Origin: Cotesia glomerata
Lineage: Eukaryota > Arthropoda > Insecta > Hymenoptera > Braconidae
NCBI RefSeq assembly: GCF_020080835.1
Contig: NC_058165.1
Coordinates: forward strand, 13,451,961 to 13,515,960
Direction: 5' to 3'
Length of the DNA: 64,000 bases
A program made the position numbers and the translations under genes. Positions 41,313 through 53,526 of this stretch are shown piece after piece. Under the pieces are notes generated by a model. That model ran no database searches. It was not told the origin of the DNA and saw nothing but the letters and a program-made list of their open reading frames with translations. The first letter of the stretch is position 1. Each line of letters begins with the position of its first letter.

Positions 41313-43252
41313 CTAAAATGGTGATCTGTAGTCTTTTAATCGGAATGTTTTCGACTTCTTTGATGTCTCGACGATTTTTGGAGGAGCTTCGGTAGCTGTT
41401 TGCTTGGTGGTAGAGCTTTCTTCATCGTTGTTATCGGGTTTTTCTGACGTTGATTCGCTTACTTCTGACATCTCGCTTGTTGTAGGGGTTGATTTCTCTT
41501 CTTCGATTGTTTCTAGCTCGATTACAACTGCTTTTTCATCTCGTTTGTTGTACTGGCGACGTTTGGGTAGGAATCGGCGGATAGTTTTCTGTGTAGCTAT
41601 CCTTCCTATTATAAGTGATATTATTCCAATCGCTGATATTGACCCAATAGTTATTTTTCGGTTGGATTCTTCTCTTTGGTAGTCCAGGGCTATTAGTGAC
41701 ATTTTTTCTTTATTTTCTTCGAGCCCTTGGCCCCGAGGTTCGGATTCGTTGATTATCGTAGCAGGGTTTTGAATTTTTGTGAATGAGTTCGTAGCTTCGT
41801 TGTTAATTTTTAAGCTAGAGTTTAATGTTTCCAGTGATAGATTGAAACTTGGGGCGATGAGATTTATTTTGGTTGATTCTCTCGCTATTCCTCGGATTAT
41901 ATATCCGTCGCAGTTTATTTGGCATCCTTGTTGAACGTGTATCAATCCAGTTCCGTTAATTACTTTCCTTTCTGTTGTTTGTTTTGGACATGTCCATTGA
42001 ATATTTTCTTCTTTACACGTTGAGTATGCCCATGTGTTTTTCTCATTCATTTTTATCCAAGTCAATTTACGTTTCTCGATTATTCTTATGTTGCATTCTC
42101 TTAAGATTTCAGTTTTTGGGTCCATTAGCAATTTCATTTCACAATCTACTTCGTTTTTCACTTCAGTTGTTTTAGATGGGACGTCAGGTGGGCATGCCAT
42201 GTCTGGTCTGATGGGCTTGCAGTTGTTTATGTATTACTGTTCAGCGAAGTAATATTCATTAAACGACGGCTCTGACACGAGATATTTTGATGTTGGTTGG
42301 ATTGTTAATGTCGATATTCTGTCTCCGATTTTTTCAGGCTTTGGGAGTGATTTCAGCTCGTAGGCTAGCCATGGTGTTTGATCGAAGAGTGGTACTGTTA
42401 TTATTATTAGGAAATATCCATTTGTTTTTCCAGTTTCTATTGTAGATACTTTGGCTAGTGTCTTGATATCCATATGATCCAGTGGTTGAGGTGGGTTAAG
42501 CGTCGTGTTTTTTCATCATGTCAGCAGTCGCTTGATGTAATTGTTTAGCTGACACAGTTAAATAAGTAAGCTTGCCCCATTTTGCGTCTTCTATTGCTTT
42601 TTCCGCATTGTTGAGAGTTCTTAGGTGATTTGTCATCAAATGAATGTGTTCGTCTGCTGCCATTGAAAATAGTTGGCTTCTTTGAAGGTCGTATAGTTGT
42701 TTAGTAACCGATTATTGGAGGTATGTTGATGTTCGGACCAGGTCTCTGATTCTTTCTGTTAAATTCGTTTCGTGTTTCAAGATTTCACTTTTGATGATGT
42801 GTGTGTTATTTTGAGATAGGTGTACTAGTTCTCGGTTATCTTGATATAATTTGTCTATTTCCTTTGTGATATGTTCTTTATCACTATAATCCATGGTTCC
42901 AAATAATTCTTGTGCGATTGTTCCTACGAAGCCAAACCATGGAGCTCGCTTTTTGCGGTTGTTTTTGTCGACTTTCAAGTTGTGGATCTTCGAGGTGTTG
43001 TCTTAGCCGATGTTTTGCTTGTTCGATTTCGGTTTGTATTTCTCGGTGACTATTAATTCTCAGGTATGATGAGCAAATGGGATAGTTGAATTTCATTGCG
43101 CATATTCCATAAGCTTCCCATATACTTTGATTTGAGTGTGGATACAGATTTACTAGCTTCTCGATGTTGATGGAGCTAACTATTTGCCATTCTTCTCGTA
43201 TTAGGTGTATTTTCTTAAACGGATCGTACAGTAGACCTGGATTTGTATCCAT
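41313..43252 (-). pseudogene. env: Errantivirus-type envelope gene (F-protein-like), broken
   Basis: It begins near 43252. Before a frameshift and overlap near 42970 lies a Cys-containing surface-subunit remnant. Then a basic cleavage motif (KKR) is followed by GFVG and LFG, the signature of baculovirus F/errantivirus fusion peptides (about 42950-42900). A heptad-like helical region follows (42870-42720 and beyond the stop at 42712-42714). Later come Cys-rich segments (42200-41880), a membrane segment near 41640-41580 and a Ser/Thr/Glu-rich tail ending at 41313. Several stops and frameshifts (about 42500, 42230) make it non-functional. Confidence 0.8.
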
Positions 43253-43368
43253 TGATTTTATTTAGACTTTCCCTGAGCCCCAGGCCAGGTGTACGAGCCC
43301 CAGGAAGATGAGTAATACGATGTTCGTGTCGGATCGATTTCCCGAAACAAACGATACTTGGTTTCTTT

Positions 43369-46300
43369 TTAGTCAACTTTTTCGCAGGTGGCTGGTTTAG
43401 CCTTATTCGGGTGAAGTAATTTTTGTTTCCCGTTTTCTTTTTCGATAATTAAATTTCCCATTTCGTTTATTTCAGCTATTTTGTACGGTCCGGTATAATA
43501 AAGGTCTAATTTGTTTTTTCTTGGTTCTTTCATTGTGCACACGAGATCTCCTACGTTAAATTTTGCCGGATGAATATGTTTGTCGAATCGTACTTTTGAT
43601 TCGTGTTTTGCTCTAGTTAGGTTTTCTGCAGATATTTTTTGAATTTCGGATATTCTACTAATTAAATCTGCTAAATAATCGTCATATGATTCTATTTTAC
43701 TGAAATCCGGAAATTGAGTCGGGCTACGAGCTTTTCTTCCGTACAAGATTTCGTAAGGTGTAAATTTCGTGGCTGTATGAACGGTTGTATTATAATTTAA
43801 CATTGCCATAGGGATATACCGATCTCAGTAACTAAATTTATCTACATAGGCCCGGAGGTAATCAACTGAAGGCTGATGAGATCTCTCTAAAGCTCCGTTC
43901 GATTAAGGGTAATAAGATGAAGTTGTTATTCTTTGGATTTTTAATGCTTTAGCAAGTTGTTGTATTAGTTTACTGGTAAATGAGGTGCCTTTGTCTGATA
44001 GAATCACGCGGGGGCACCCGTAAAGAGCGACATAGTGATTTAATAAAACATCTGCGACAGTGACTGCTCTGATGTCGGGGAGAGGAACTGCTGCGGCTGC
44101 TTTAGAAAAATTATCTTGTATAGTTAAGATATGTACATTTCCGTCGGGGGTCATGGGCAGGGGTCCTACCGTGTCTATGCTAATTTTTTCGAAAGGTTCA
44201 AAGGGTGTATCTGTGATGGACATAGGCTGTTTCATTTTTATTCGCGTGAGTTTATTTTTCTGGCATATTTCGCAGGCTCGGATGTAATTATAAATTGTGT
44301 CTTTCATTCCTGGCCAGTAGTATCTCTCGCGAATACGCCAATATGTCTTTACTACACCTTTATGGCCTCCTATTAAGCTATTATGATTTTCTTCGATTAT
44401 TTTTGCTCGAAGGGATTCTTCCGGTACTACAACGTTGCCTTCGCATAACGTGATTGTTATTGGACACTCTCCTAATTCAAGTAATAAATATGCCTGAATA
44501 TCTAAGTCGTCGAATTCGTCCCCCTGTTTTGCACAGCGAAGCGAGTGAATATCATGTTTGTGCATCGAATGTCGGAGATTTCTTAATCCTTCGATTAAGT
44601 CGTCTGGATCTAATTTTTCAAAATGTTTTGTTTTGATAAATACCGTGAAAATTTTGCAACGACCTAACTTGGTGACGAATACGTCTCCCTTAGAGGGTTT
44701 CGAGGCGTGAAGATTATCGGGATTTATAAATTTTAAGTCTCGGAGTAACTTTGCTACGGGTTTTATTATCTCGCAATCAGTTAGTAGAAAGTGTACTAAG
44801 TGATCTCGGGCATAAGTGATCCCATCACGGCTGATTGAAAATTTAGTTTTTATTTCAAGGCTTTTCGGTGGTACATTTTCGTCGGAACTCGAGGGTGAAG
44901 CTATTTTTGGCCGATGATGTCTTTCTGCGAAGATATCTTCCGCTTCTTCGAATGTTGGAGGGTCGTAGGCGACAAAGGGTGGACCGAATCGGCGGTTCCG
45001 TACGTCATCCCCCACTGAAATGTTCCCGCTTGTAGTTGGTCTATCGTTGGATTTATCTGGATCCCTAGAATTTTCTGAATTATTGCGCGATTTATTTTTA
45101 TTATTATTATTATTTTGTGAATTTATTAATTTAGTAGTATTTGATGGTTTTTCGTTCGATCGTCTCCGTTCCGGTTCGATAAGTGTGTTATCGTTGTCGG
45201 ACGATTCGGTTTCGGCCGTTTCATTTATTCCCTTACCGTTTTCGTCTACGATTTGGCCGCTCGCGTGGTCGTAACGTATACCCATGGCCGCTAGTTCGTC
45301 AGGAATGAGGACTCTTGCGAAGATTTGAGTTCGGGGTTCTGGAACGTCTCTTAAATATCCGGTGAACCGAGATCGATTTACGTTCTGAGGGGTTAAATTA
45401 ATTTTGTTTCTTGTATCTATATCGTCGACAGAAGTTGAAGGTTCTATGATGATGGGAGGCTCTGTTTCGCTGTGATCTTCGATTCCTTCGGTTTCTTCTG
45501 GACTGATATTGCTGCTTGATCCTTCTTCGAACTGGTCGCTGTTATCTCTCAGAAATTCGTCGACGTTAATTTCGGGTGTTATATCATCATTTAACGAGTC
45601 TTCTTCACTTCGCCAGAGAGTTAGGTGTTTGTCTAAGGTCTCACGAATTGTTTTTGCGGTCTCCGAGCTCGTCCGTTTTATTTCGGCATACTCTTGGGGA
45701 GTGTAATTAGATATTGCTTCTTCTCTATGGATTATTTCTAGTGCTCTCTCTGTGTAGACATTTTCCGTTGGAGGTCGTCTTTTGAGGAGTTCATCAAACA
45801 TTTTTATTAGTTCTTGAGCTTTACGTCGTTGTTTTGGTGGAAAGGTTACTTTTCTTTTTTTGGTTTGATCGTCTTTCTCCGCTTAATCGTTCCCCTCTTG
45901 GCCAGTATCTGTAATTGGGTTATCCGAGGATGGTCCTGGGTGGAGATTGGTAGGAAAACTTCGTCGTCCCCCTCTTCTTCATTTGCAGTTTCTTGTGTCT
46001 CGGGGTCTTCTCTGCCAGTTTCTCGATAATTTATTTTTGGTGGGACTCGCGTCTTACCTAATTCTCTTCTTCTGAGACGAGAGGCAATCGTCTCTCTTAC
46101 TTCTGGAGCGCTGCTGAGTCTTGGCCTATTTTTAGACCCGAGAGGGCGACCGGGGCGTTTGACTGATTGAATCGCATCTTCGTCGGAGAGCTTTTTATCT
46201 GATTTTTTTGTTTTTCGTAAGGCAGAGATTGGTAATGCTAGTGGATGGTTTTCGATGATATCGTTTACCGGATGTTCTCGTGGTTCATGGCGTCCTTCCG

Positions 46301-47965
46301 GGTTATACGAGAGCCCTTCCGCGTATTGTTCCGTGATTTTATGACGGACTACGACGTTAAATTTGTATCTACTTAAATGAGAGCACCATTTAGCTTGTCT
46401 TTCGGTGATAGTTACGCTATCTCTTAGCCAGGTGATACAAGGGCTGCTAGTTATTAGAGTGAAATGTTTTTGGAGATACGGTCGGAACTGTTGAATCGCG
46501 TATGCTACCGCGAGGCATTGTTTTTCTACGTCTGTATATCGGATTTCAGTGTCGTGAAAGACTCGTGAGACACATGACACTATTTTCTCTCCATCTCCTT
46601 CTAGGTCATCGTCGTCCCCCTCTGTTGTCGTTTGACTGAGAATTCCGGATATTCCCGAGTCTGACGCGCTGACAACTAGGATGAAGGGTTTGTTAAAATC
46701 TGGATATTTTAGGAAAGAGTCTTCACAGAGGGCATTGTTGATATCATTAAATGCAATTTGTGCTTCCTCTGTCCATATAAAAGGTTTAGTTTTTCGAGTA
46801 AGGTCCGTTATGGGTGTAGCCCTTTCAGCGAAATTTTGGATGAATCTCCGATAGTAATTTGCAAGTCCCATAATTTTCTGGCTTCAGTATGATTTATAGG
46901 TCGTGAGGCATTTTTAAGAGATGAAATTTTTTTTGGATCTAGTCTTATGCCTTCTTTAGTTATTACATGACCTAGATAATCTACTTCCGGACAGAGAAAT
47001 TTACATTTTTCGGGTTGAAGCGTGAGACCTGCTTCTCTTAATCGGTTGAAGAATCGTTGAACTCTTACCCCATGTTCTTCTAGGGTTCTGCTAACTAAAT
47101 CATCTATATAAATGAAAAGTTCCGTCCCTTTTAACCCGCTTAGCGTGGAGCCCATTATTCTTTGAAAGATAGACGGGGCGCATTCTAGACCAGAGGACAT
47201 ACAACAATATTCCCAGTAACCGTCTGATGTAGAAAATGCCGTTTTTGGCGCATCTGCGGGGTGCATTGGGATCTGGTGGAAACCCATAGCAAGATCAAAG
47301 ACGCTGAAGAAATTGGCGTCGCCTAATTGATCTAAAATATCGATAATTAGAGGTAGAGGGTAGGCGTCCCCCCTGGTTATTTTGTTTAATTGCCTGAAGT
47401 CGATAACCATTCTATATTTTTTTATAGAAGGGTCATTAGATTTTTTTGGTATAATCCACAATGGTGAATTGTACGGGGAATTAGATTTTCTTATAATTCC
47501 TTGTTTTTCGAGATTTTCAACCTGCCTGGCGATTTCTTCCTGCAGTTCTGGGGGAAATCGGTATTGTTTTATTTTCGCCGGTTCATTGGTGATAGTTTCT
47601 ATCTGGCAGGTGAAATTTTTTGAATGGCCTAGTTTATCTCCTGGAAGATGAAAAACATCGTGATTGTTTCGAATGAGAGTCTGGACTTGCTCTATTTCTT
47701 CCTGATTTAGGTGACTTAGAGGAATTTTCTGGAGTATCATCTTGATACGTTTTTCCGGATTACTTATACGACTGGAGTTTTCTATCAGAGGGTCATCGGA
47801 CTCGTCCCCGTCTGAGCTAGGGTTATCGAACTCGAACTCTTCGAGTGTTTGGGGTCCGATTTCTATGTCAACTGGATTCGAGTTAAGATTGATAACAAGA
47901 TCGATCCATACACGTAGCGTATCCATCCTCCACCTTGACAACAGCCTCTCCTCCGAGCACTCCAT
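43369..47965 (-). pseudogene. pol: Gypsy/errantivirus pol: RT, RNase H, long linker, integrase
   Basis: RT (47965-46870): VIDFRQLN, LAMGFHQIPM and YIDD, with LGHVIT. RNase H (46871-45850) overlaps it in another frame. Next comes an unusually long acidic, Asn/Ser-rich linker (45800-44700) before the integrase HHCC finger (CEICQK, about 44270), the core (IDTVGP..., LSDKGTSF near 44010) and a C-terminal domain ending at 43369. Damage: frameshifts near 47930, 46860 and 45810; TAA at 43903-43905 where Gln is usual; TGA near 43828 where Trp is usual. It supplied reverse transcription and integration; now inactive. Confidence 0.9.
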
Positions 47966-48128
47966 CTGGAAGATCCATTCGAGGGAGGTATCCTTCGCTC
48001 TTCTCGAAGTCTTGGACAGGTATTGCTATTACCATTTTCATACGAGGTGGTATTGTATAATTCGAGGAAGGTGTTGTTTCAGGGCTAAAGAAGATTATTT
48101 TTGCAGGGCGAGATAATAAAGCTAAAGA

Positions 48129-49142
48129 TTAATTATCGTAGGAAATTTCTGCTTTTTCGGTTTCAAGGAAGTTGTTTCCCAGGATTCCCACTCCGGGGAA
48201 TGGTAAATCCTCACGACAAACTTGAAACTCGACTTCAATATTAAGAATTTTTAATCTGGTTACTTCTAGGGTCTCGAAGGTATTGTCGCTGAGACCTCGG
48301 AATCTTCTAGCTTTTCCAATGTCGATAATTGCTTCAGGTTTTAAAGCGGATGCATTGATGAGGCATACGTACCCCCCGGTATCTATGAGGAATCGCTGAT
48401 AATTCCCTAGGAGCTGATTACACGATAAATATATTTTCGGCCCAGTTCCTAGAGCGAGGATCTTTTGCTCAGGAAACTTTAGTGGGTTAATTATCGGTAT
48501 TGGACTTATAGGCTTATTTTTCATTACTAAGGTGTTCCAGTAAAATGAGATGTTTACACGATTTTGAACAAAAAAATTCGTTTCCAAGAATGGCCCTATA
48601 ACCGCCGGGGGGTTCTGGAACGAGGTGGAACGTAATTTTTACTCCGAATATTTTAAGATTAATCGAACCGGTTATGGGCATTGAGCTCGTGGCAATACCC
48701 CCGACTACTCCCGTATTTTCGATGTTGCAAAGGGCTTCGTCGTGTAGTTCTTCTATACAAAGCAGATTGAGGTCCGAGCCAGTGTAGAGAAGGGCGTTTA
48801 CTCCCCCGTTTCGAAGTGCTGGACTTCGTAGATGGACTGTAGGGCCTCTTCCTGTTGTTAGACATTTGGGCTCGTCCTTGATTGGCCTCGCAGCTTTCCC
48901 GCAGTCATCAGTTGCGGATTTTGTGGTCCTGGTGACATCATACTGTTCTGTGCTGATTGTTGTTCCGGTCTCGAGAGTGGTATCGGTTCCGTGATATTCG
49001 ATTGTTGTTCCATGACTTGCTTCTGAGGATTTTGAAGAATTGATCGGGGGTATTGATTCTGGAAGCCCCGATATTGACCCTTTGGATACTGCTGGTAATT
49101 GTTGGGGGCCCATATTGTAGTAGACGGAGACTGGACGGGCAT
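48129..49142 (-). pseudogene. gag remnant and two retropepsin-like domains
   Basis: The upstream frame (49142-48858) is Gln/Pro-rich, the end of a gag protein; capsid and nucleocapsid parts are missing. A frame change leads into a first protease-like unit (to about 48590) with LLYTGSDLNLL and AILGNEFF, where Tyr replaces the catalytic Asp. A second unit (48587-48129) has FLIDTGGYVCLIN and GILGNNFL with the Asp present. Two retropepsin-like folds in tandem, one apparently dead, are unusual. The 5' LTR is truncated directly beside this gene, so a deletion removed the leader and most of gag. Confidence 0.65.
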
Positions 49143-49156
49143 ACTCGTTTGCCTAC

Positions 49157-49507
49157 TTAGAACTTTGAGAATCCCGACTCGTAGACAATATTAATAACTA
49201 ATACATGGCCTGCCGGTTAAACCGCGTCCAAACTTCCTCTAAGTGCAGTGCAAATTAAAGCAAAGGACTCTACAAGGCACGGGCCTGTCAAAGTAAACGC
49301 GGAAGTCGAATTAACTAACAAAAGACGTGGGTTTGGCTGTTGATCGCCTTTTTAAAAGCTCGCGGTGCTGAGATTGCAGAAGTCCCCGCTAGTCAACCAG
49401 CAGTCACGTAGCTTGCATTTTATTGTGGCTTTCGTGCATGGAGAAGTCTTCCATCTGCGCGGACGATTTAAATTTAAAGAGAAAAAATTTACGGGTGGAC
49501 ATAACAA
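49157..49507 (-). repeat. 5' LTR of the errantivirus-like element, truncated
   Basis: It starts TGTTATGTCCACCC at 49507 and matches 37371-37005 closely, then breaks off near 49157 at the gag remnant. The tandem 69-base units and U5 present in the left copy are absent. Confidence 0.8.
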
Positions 49508-50197
49508 CGTCTTAATTAAAACTAATTCGTGGGATATATTAAAATTAAACTAAGTTAGCGAGTCGTAAAATAATCATTTTATCTTACAGCTTGTCGCCGA
49601 CAACGGGCGTGAGCTCATCTTTGAAACAATTCAAGGTTAGTGTTGTGGACTTAGTAGAATCAATCCTACAAGGTACTTAGGTAACGCCATTTTTTTCTCG
49701 TATAGTTGTAATTATTATTTGACGTGAAAAATTTTGACGAAGGATTTAATCATTTGAGTTATTGACGTTGTACTCCTAGGGTAATCACTGAACCGGGCGA
49801 ATCGAGATTGAAACAATAGGGTGTATTGTTATTGTTAGTTTTTCCGAACTATTGAAGATTAAGCAATATTAATTACTTTTTGCGAATAATTCACTGACGG
49901 CGGAGAATTTCTTAATTAACTAAATAAATACGACGTTTACGATTATTTTTTCTTCATTTATGATGGCTGTTATTTTTTTTTGTTGGCGCAATTGAATACG
50001 TTAAATTAAATGCGTTGAATTGTTAATTATTGTAAGCGATTTAAATTCATTTCACGTACCGACCCACTTACTTAATTACTATTAATTAATAATAAACTCG
50101 AAGATTTGTTCATTTTCTTTAGTGACAATTAATTACTTATTATTAGTTAAATTCAATGCGGCAATTTTAATTTTTTTTTTATATTGAGTTTTTCTTT
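49508..50197. other. Non-coding stretch, nothing recognised
   Basis: AT-rich DNA right of the Gypsy element; short GC-richer islands (CTTGTCGCCGACAACGG near 49600) but no gene. Confidence 0.5.
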
Positions 50198-50941
50198 TGT
50201 TACGTTCCCAAATTTTAGGTATTTAATTTAAAAATTATTCAAGTCCAAGTTTTGACCTCGTTAGGATGTCAATAGACTCCAGGTTTCGAAATAAAAATTT
50301 ATAAGTTTTTGATATACTTTAAATTATCTTCCCTCCGGTAGGTGATAGATAGAGTGCCTGAACTCTGGCTAGCACTCTAGGTTATTCCACCAGAGTGAAA
50401 CAGCTGATAAGCGCTTATACCCTGGGGGTAATAATTAGGATATTTATTGGATAGGATACCAGAACGCTGGCTAGCACTCACGGTAAAGGAACCAGTGTTA
50501 AGAACTGCTAATAAACGCTCCTAACCCTGGATTACGGTTTTTAATAAATTTCCATATTAATTGATTAACAATTAACAAAAATTTATTAATAAGGAAAAGG
50601 CAGGTTCATCCTCGGACCAGCAGAGATTACTCCTCTACTAAGTCCTCGGACTGACTGTCCCAGAAGAAGTCTGGAGACAGAATGCTTGAATCATAATTTT
50701 TACAATAAGTTTTTATAACAGATTTTAGCAACGTTGCATCTCAGGTTACCCTATGTGAACATCAACGCAGTCCAAATCCCACAACGTAGACTGTTTAGTC
50801 TACTGGGCTGCGTTGACGTTCCAGAAATCTCTTATCTCGAGGTATTTCCGTTACGAAATATCTCGGATAATAATCAATCAATTAAAATAATAATTCATTA
50901 ATTTCAAAATAAATTTAAAATTTCCGAGAACGTAACACTTT
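50194..50941 (+). mobile_element. Solo LTR (TGTTACGTTC...GAACGTAACA) with 4-bp TSD
   Basis: The LTR spans 50198-50937 (740 bases), starting TGTTACGTTC and ending GAACGTAACA. CTTT is duplicated at 50194-50197 and 50938-50941. No internal region is present, so recombination between LTRs removed it. Inside, two related ~100-base segments contain CTGGCTAGCACTC (about 50367 and 50471). A second LTR of this family starts at 63950. TGTTACG...TAACA ends are typical of Gypsy LTRs. Confidence 0.85.
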
Positions 50942-50979
50942 GCATTGCGTGCTGCGATTCGACGACGACGTCGATGATT

Positions 50980-52103
50980 ATTATTTTTTTTTTTTTTTTT
51001 TTTTTTTATATAACTTATTTAATGTCGCTATACAACTGCAGTGGTCATGAGCGACTACATAAATTTTTTACAATAACAAACTATCAATTATAATTAGAAA
51101 ACATTATATTTGGTTAATTAGCTTCGTATTCTTCAAGAAGTTGATCAGAGATCTGATTCCGTTGGGGGATTTGAAGATGTTGTTGAGTTCTTTTGGTAGC
51201 CAACTTTTATTTCTCTGTTCACAGAGGGAGATACAGGTTATTAGGATGTGCTCGATTGTCAGTGGGACGTTAACAAGTGGGGAAGATGGGACGGATAGTT
51301 TTTTCGAGGAGATAAGCGTGAGTTAGTTTGGTATGACCAATTTTTAGTATAGTGATCTTGACCTGTTCTTTTCGTGGGAGCTGAGAGAGCAGATTTGACA
51401 GATTGTCTGGGATTAGATGGGGGATTTTTCTTCTTCTAGTAGGCAAGTACGAATTTTTCCAGTGATTTCTTTGCGTCTTTCCAGGGTAGCAGTGCTTCGG
51501 GGTTGACGTGGTGCCCGGTGGTGGCTTCTTTGGCAAGCTCATCGACACTCTCATTGCCTGGAATGCCTTGATGAGATGGTATCCACACAAAGTTTACTTC
51601 TGTAGGCTGTAATTGACAGAGCAGAAGGTGAATTTTCTGTACGATGGGGTTAGTTGATCTTGGCTCTTCAATCGCTCGGATACTAGAGCTGGAGTCAGTA
51701 TAAATGACCAAGTTTTGGTCAGTGGGATTCCCCTTGGTCAGTTGTAAGGTTTTCCAGATAGCAAGAAGTTCGCAAGAGAAGACTGAGTATGCGTCAGGTA
51801 GCTTGTGTATTTCTGTCGTATCTTCAGAAAATAAGGCACAGCCTGTTTTGTTGTCCTTCTTGGAGCCATCACTATAAATTTCTAGGTGGTCCGGGTAGTT
51901 TGCTTTAGTTTCTTGGAATAATGATTAATAGGTCCTTGCAGTTGTGATTTTTAACTTTCCGCTAAAAAAAATTAAAAATTTTTTGGAATTCGGGAAGTTA
52001 TTGGTTTTACCCCGTTTTGCGAAAATCGAGTTTTCATTAGATCTCGACGTTTTTAGGTCACAGGAAGTTTCCCTGACTATTCCCGCGATGGTGTACGTGC
52101 GGC

Positions 52104-52145
<42 letters not shown>

Positions 52146-53350
52146 TGTCTGTCTGTCTGTGTGTGTGTGTAAACCTCTTATAACTTGTGAACGGCCCGGC
52201 CGATCGGATCAAAATAGGTGGCGATCCAAAGAGTATCATTGCCATTAAATTTCGTAAAAATTTGAATTGATTCGGTTCGCTAGATTTTGAGAAATTTCAA
52301 AAATACAATTTTTAAAAAATCATTTTTTTGGAATAACTACTTAACGGCTTCACCGATCGATTCTAAAAACTAATCAGTTCTTAAGTTTAAAAAACCACGT
52401 CGATTGCCACAGTCCCGTCAAAATCGGTTGATTCGTTCGAGAGTTATCGAAAACGAAAAATTTCGCAAAAAGTGTTTTTTTCACATAACTTTGACATTTA
52501 TTTTTAGATCGTTTTTGATAAAATAAAATAATTATTAGAGCCAAAAAAATCACGTCAATTGCCACCAATAACGTGAAAATCGGTTGATTGGTTCGTGAGT
52601 TATCGCTGTCGAAAAAATTCGAAAAAAAGTGAAATTTTCAAATTTCTCTAAGATTTTCGGTTTGATTAGTTTTTGTTTACAAGCATATCATAGATTTTGA
52701 AAAACTGCGTAGAATTCTGCCAACCGCATAATAATCGATTCATTCATTCAGAAAGCATTGCAGTTTGACAATTCAAAAAATACTGTTTTATTAAACTCCT
52801 ATTAAACTTTTAAGCACGAAGAGCTCAAATCTTAGAACAGCTAACTCTATGAGCTCGGAGAGCTCGAAATAACATTAATAATATTTTTAAGCTCGAAGCG
52901 CTCAAAAACGTCATAAGTGCAATTTTAAGAGCTTCTTTAAGGAATTAGCGAGAACTTGCAGGGATGGCTTTTAGGGTCAACCGTTTGCCAGATTTTTTTA
53001 TCTCGTTCTGCCAAGTTCTAGTTTATGTTAATTTTAATGGTTTCCCAAGGTGGTACTGGATGGATTGTTCTTTTGTACGTGCCTGGAAGGGAAAAGTTTA
53101 GTATCTGCGAACAGGTAGGCTTTCAGTGACAATCCTATTTTTGACAATCCGTCCCTTATGAGCTCTTGGTATTTGCCCTACCTGGCTTTTTTTAGGATCC
53201 ATTTGGAAGGGTCTTAGTATTGGTTGATGTGTATGCTGGTTTAGGATTCGGATTGAGATCGGGTAGTGGTCGCTGTCGTGCAGGTCTTGTAGCGCATTCC
53301 ATTCAATGCTGGGGGCGATGTTTGTTGATGCAAGTATAGATGTGATTAAG
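50980..53350 (-). mobile_element. Jockey-like LINE, gutted: endonuclease end and RNase H left, RT missing
   Basis: The 3' end is a poly(A) tail (T-run 50983-51007 on +). An RNase H-like part is at 51920-51130, with IYTDSSSSI, IPSHQGIPGNESVDELAK and a following helical tail. Right of an inserted CTTCCCGCTAA element, 53350-53010 encodes the end of an AP endonuclease with SDHYPISIRI. The reverse transcriptase between them is gone. Assignment to the Jockey side of LINEs is from RNase H style and is tentative. Confidence 0.65.
51946..52990 (+). mobile_element. CTTCCCGCTAA-family element, copy A (fullest copy)
   Basis: It begins ACTTTCCGCTAA and TCGGGAAGTTATTGG, contains AAATCGAGTTTTCATTAGAT, GTCACAGGAAGTTTCCCTGA and a TG microsatellite (52109-52170). 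Then come GTGAACGGCCCGGCCGATCG and several TTGATTCGTTCGAGAGTTAT-like segments. It ends near TTGCAGGGATGG...GGTCAACCGTTTG at 52990. There is no coding frame. The two ends (CCGCTAA and TTAGCGGG) are inverted, so it may be a non-autonomous DNA element, but the class is unknown. Confidence 0.7.
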
Positions 53351-53526
53351 AGGTCACACCAAATTTTTTAAAATTTCAAAAATCATCGAAAATCGAATAT
53401 TTTTTTTTTTTTTAATTTTTATTCTCGTTACGGTATAATTTTATAGACAAAAAAAAATAGGTTTCTGAAAGTTGCAGTTGAAAATTGAGATTTTGAAAGG
53501 TCGCTCATAATTTTTTTTTTCACCTT

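Larger units (their letters stand above)
36586..49507 (-). mobile_element. Errantivirus-like Gypsy element (gag-pol-env), decayed, with nested insertions
   Basis: A ~350-base direct repeat (37005-37371 and 49157-49507) gives the LTRs; both start TGTTATGTCCACCC on the minus strand. A purine-rich tract (CCGGGGGAA) abuts the left LTR, as expected for a 3' LTR. Between them on the minus strand are gag remnant, retropepsin(s), RT, RNase H, integrase and an F-type env. About 3.9 kb between env and the 3' LTR is foreign plus-strand DNA. No target duplication was found and the left boundary is approximate. Frameshifts and stops in every gene show it is an old copy. Confidence 0.8.

Noticed and set aside
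44060..45706. Plus-strand ORFs opposite the pol gene
   Set aside because: Antisense shadows of the 632-codon minus-strand pol frame, with no domain of their own.
51925..52245. ORFs rich in Thr-His or Val-Cys
   Set aside because: Translations of the TG/CA microsatellite inside the CTTCCCGCTAA-family element; the same holds for 55253-55571.
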